Source of the DNA: Actinomycetota bacterium
Lineage (GTDB): Bacteria > Actinomycetota > Geothermincolia > Fen-727 > Anoxymicrobiaceae
DNA length: 5,706 nt
Direction of reading: 5' to 3'
Assembly (NCBI GenBank): GCA_018894655.1
Contig: JAHIPE010000188.1
Span: 1-5,706, forward strand
The notes under the pieces were generated by a model. The model made no database searches, was not told the DNA's origin, and saw nothing but the letters and a program-made list of their open reading frames with translations. The position numbers were made by a program, and so were the translations under genes. Within the stretch, counting starts at the first letter, position 1. Each line of letters begins with the position of its first letter. Shown in pieces: positions 5,539 to 5,706 of the stretch.

Positions 5539-5706
5539 ATGTGGATAGCGATTGGGCTCCTGGGGGGCCTGGCCATCTTTATGTTCAGTATGTCTCTCAT
5601 GAGCGAGGGGTTCCAGATCCTCGCCGGCGGGAGGCTCCAGAGGACCCTCGAGGCCCTGACCCGCAACCGCTGGGTGGGAGCCGGGGTGGGAACCGGCGTC
5701 ACCGCC
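5539..5706 (+). CDS. Na/Pi cotransporter-family protein, N-terminal fragment
   Basis: The 56 visible residues begin with a hydrophobic helix (about residues 1-20, MWIAIGLLGGLAIFMFSMSL). They continue with LMSEGFQILAGGRLQRTLE and a second hydrophobic stretch after NRWVGAGVGTGVTA, where the window ends. This pattern (LGGLALFLxGMxLMSEGLQxLAGxRLRxxLExLTxNxxxG) is the start of the Na/Pi cotransporter (PF02690/NptA-YjbB) family, inner-membrane proteins that move phosphate with sodium. The family's QSSS-type motif would lie just beyond the edge. ATG 5539 has AGGGGG four bases upstream. An in-frame ATG at 5482 would add a 19-residue Gly/Pro-rich leader not usual for the family; a stop at 5470-5472 limits further extension. 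The protein may also carry a PhoU-like C-terminal domain, not visible here. Confidence 0.82.
   Translation, partial: MWIAIGLLGGLAIFMFSMSLMSEGFQILAGGRLQRTLEALTRNRWVGAGVGTGVTA

Overview
The window reads as a stretch of a GC-rich bacterial chromosome. Strong Shine-Dalgarno sequences, a TTG start and tightly packed genes support that. The lineage cannot be fixed from the sequence. A class II (B12-dependent) ribonucleotide reductase beside a beta-keto acid cleavage enzyme and a CoA thioesterase would suit an anaerobic or oxygen-flexible organism, perhaps a Gram-positive-type lineage, but this is inference.

Layout. Bases 1-155 hold a short operator-like repeat cluster and the possible start of a leftward gene that leaves the window. 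A leftward gene for a double-SIS-domain amino-sugar phosphate enzyme (NagB-II/GlmS isomerase-like) fills 156-1196. After a 269-base spacer with no convincing gene comes nrdJ, a complete leftward adenosylcobalamin-dependent ribonucleotide reductase (1466-3676). A 214-base divergent region (3677-3890) carries a TATAAT box inside a 27-bp inverted-repeat operator candidate for nrdJ, plus a likely promoter and a near-perfect RBS for the rightward side.

The rightward genes are a BKACE/DUF849 enzyme (3891-4760), a hairpin terminator candidate, a PaaI-like hotdog thioesterase with a TTG start (4834-5250), and the first 56 codons of a Na/Pi cotransporter-family membrane protein (from 5539). BKACE enzymes release an acyl-CoA and the next gene is an acyl-CoA thioesterase, so the two may act in sequence. 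The terminator between them argues for only partial co-transcription.

The most unusual object is non-coding. Bases 5269-5430 form a 162-bp element with 21-bp near-perfect terminal inverted repeats, flanked on both sides by the triplet TAA, and with a 6-bp hairpin at its exact centre. It looks like a miniature inverted-repeat transposable element or large folded repeat inserted between the thioesterase and transporter genes. No CRISPR array, tRNA, rRNA or recognised riboswitch was seen.
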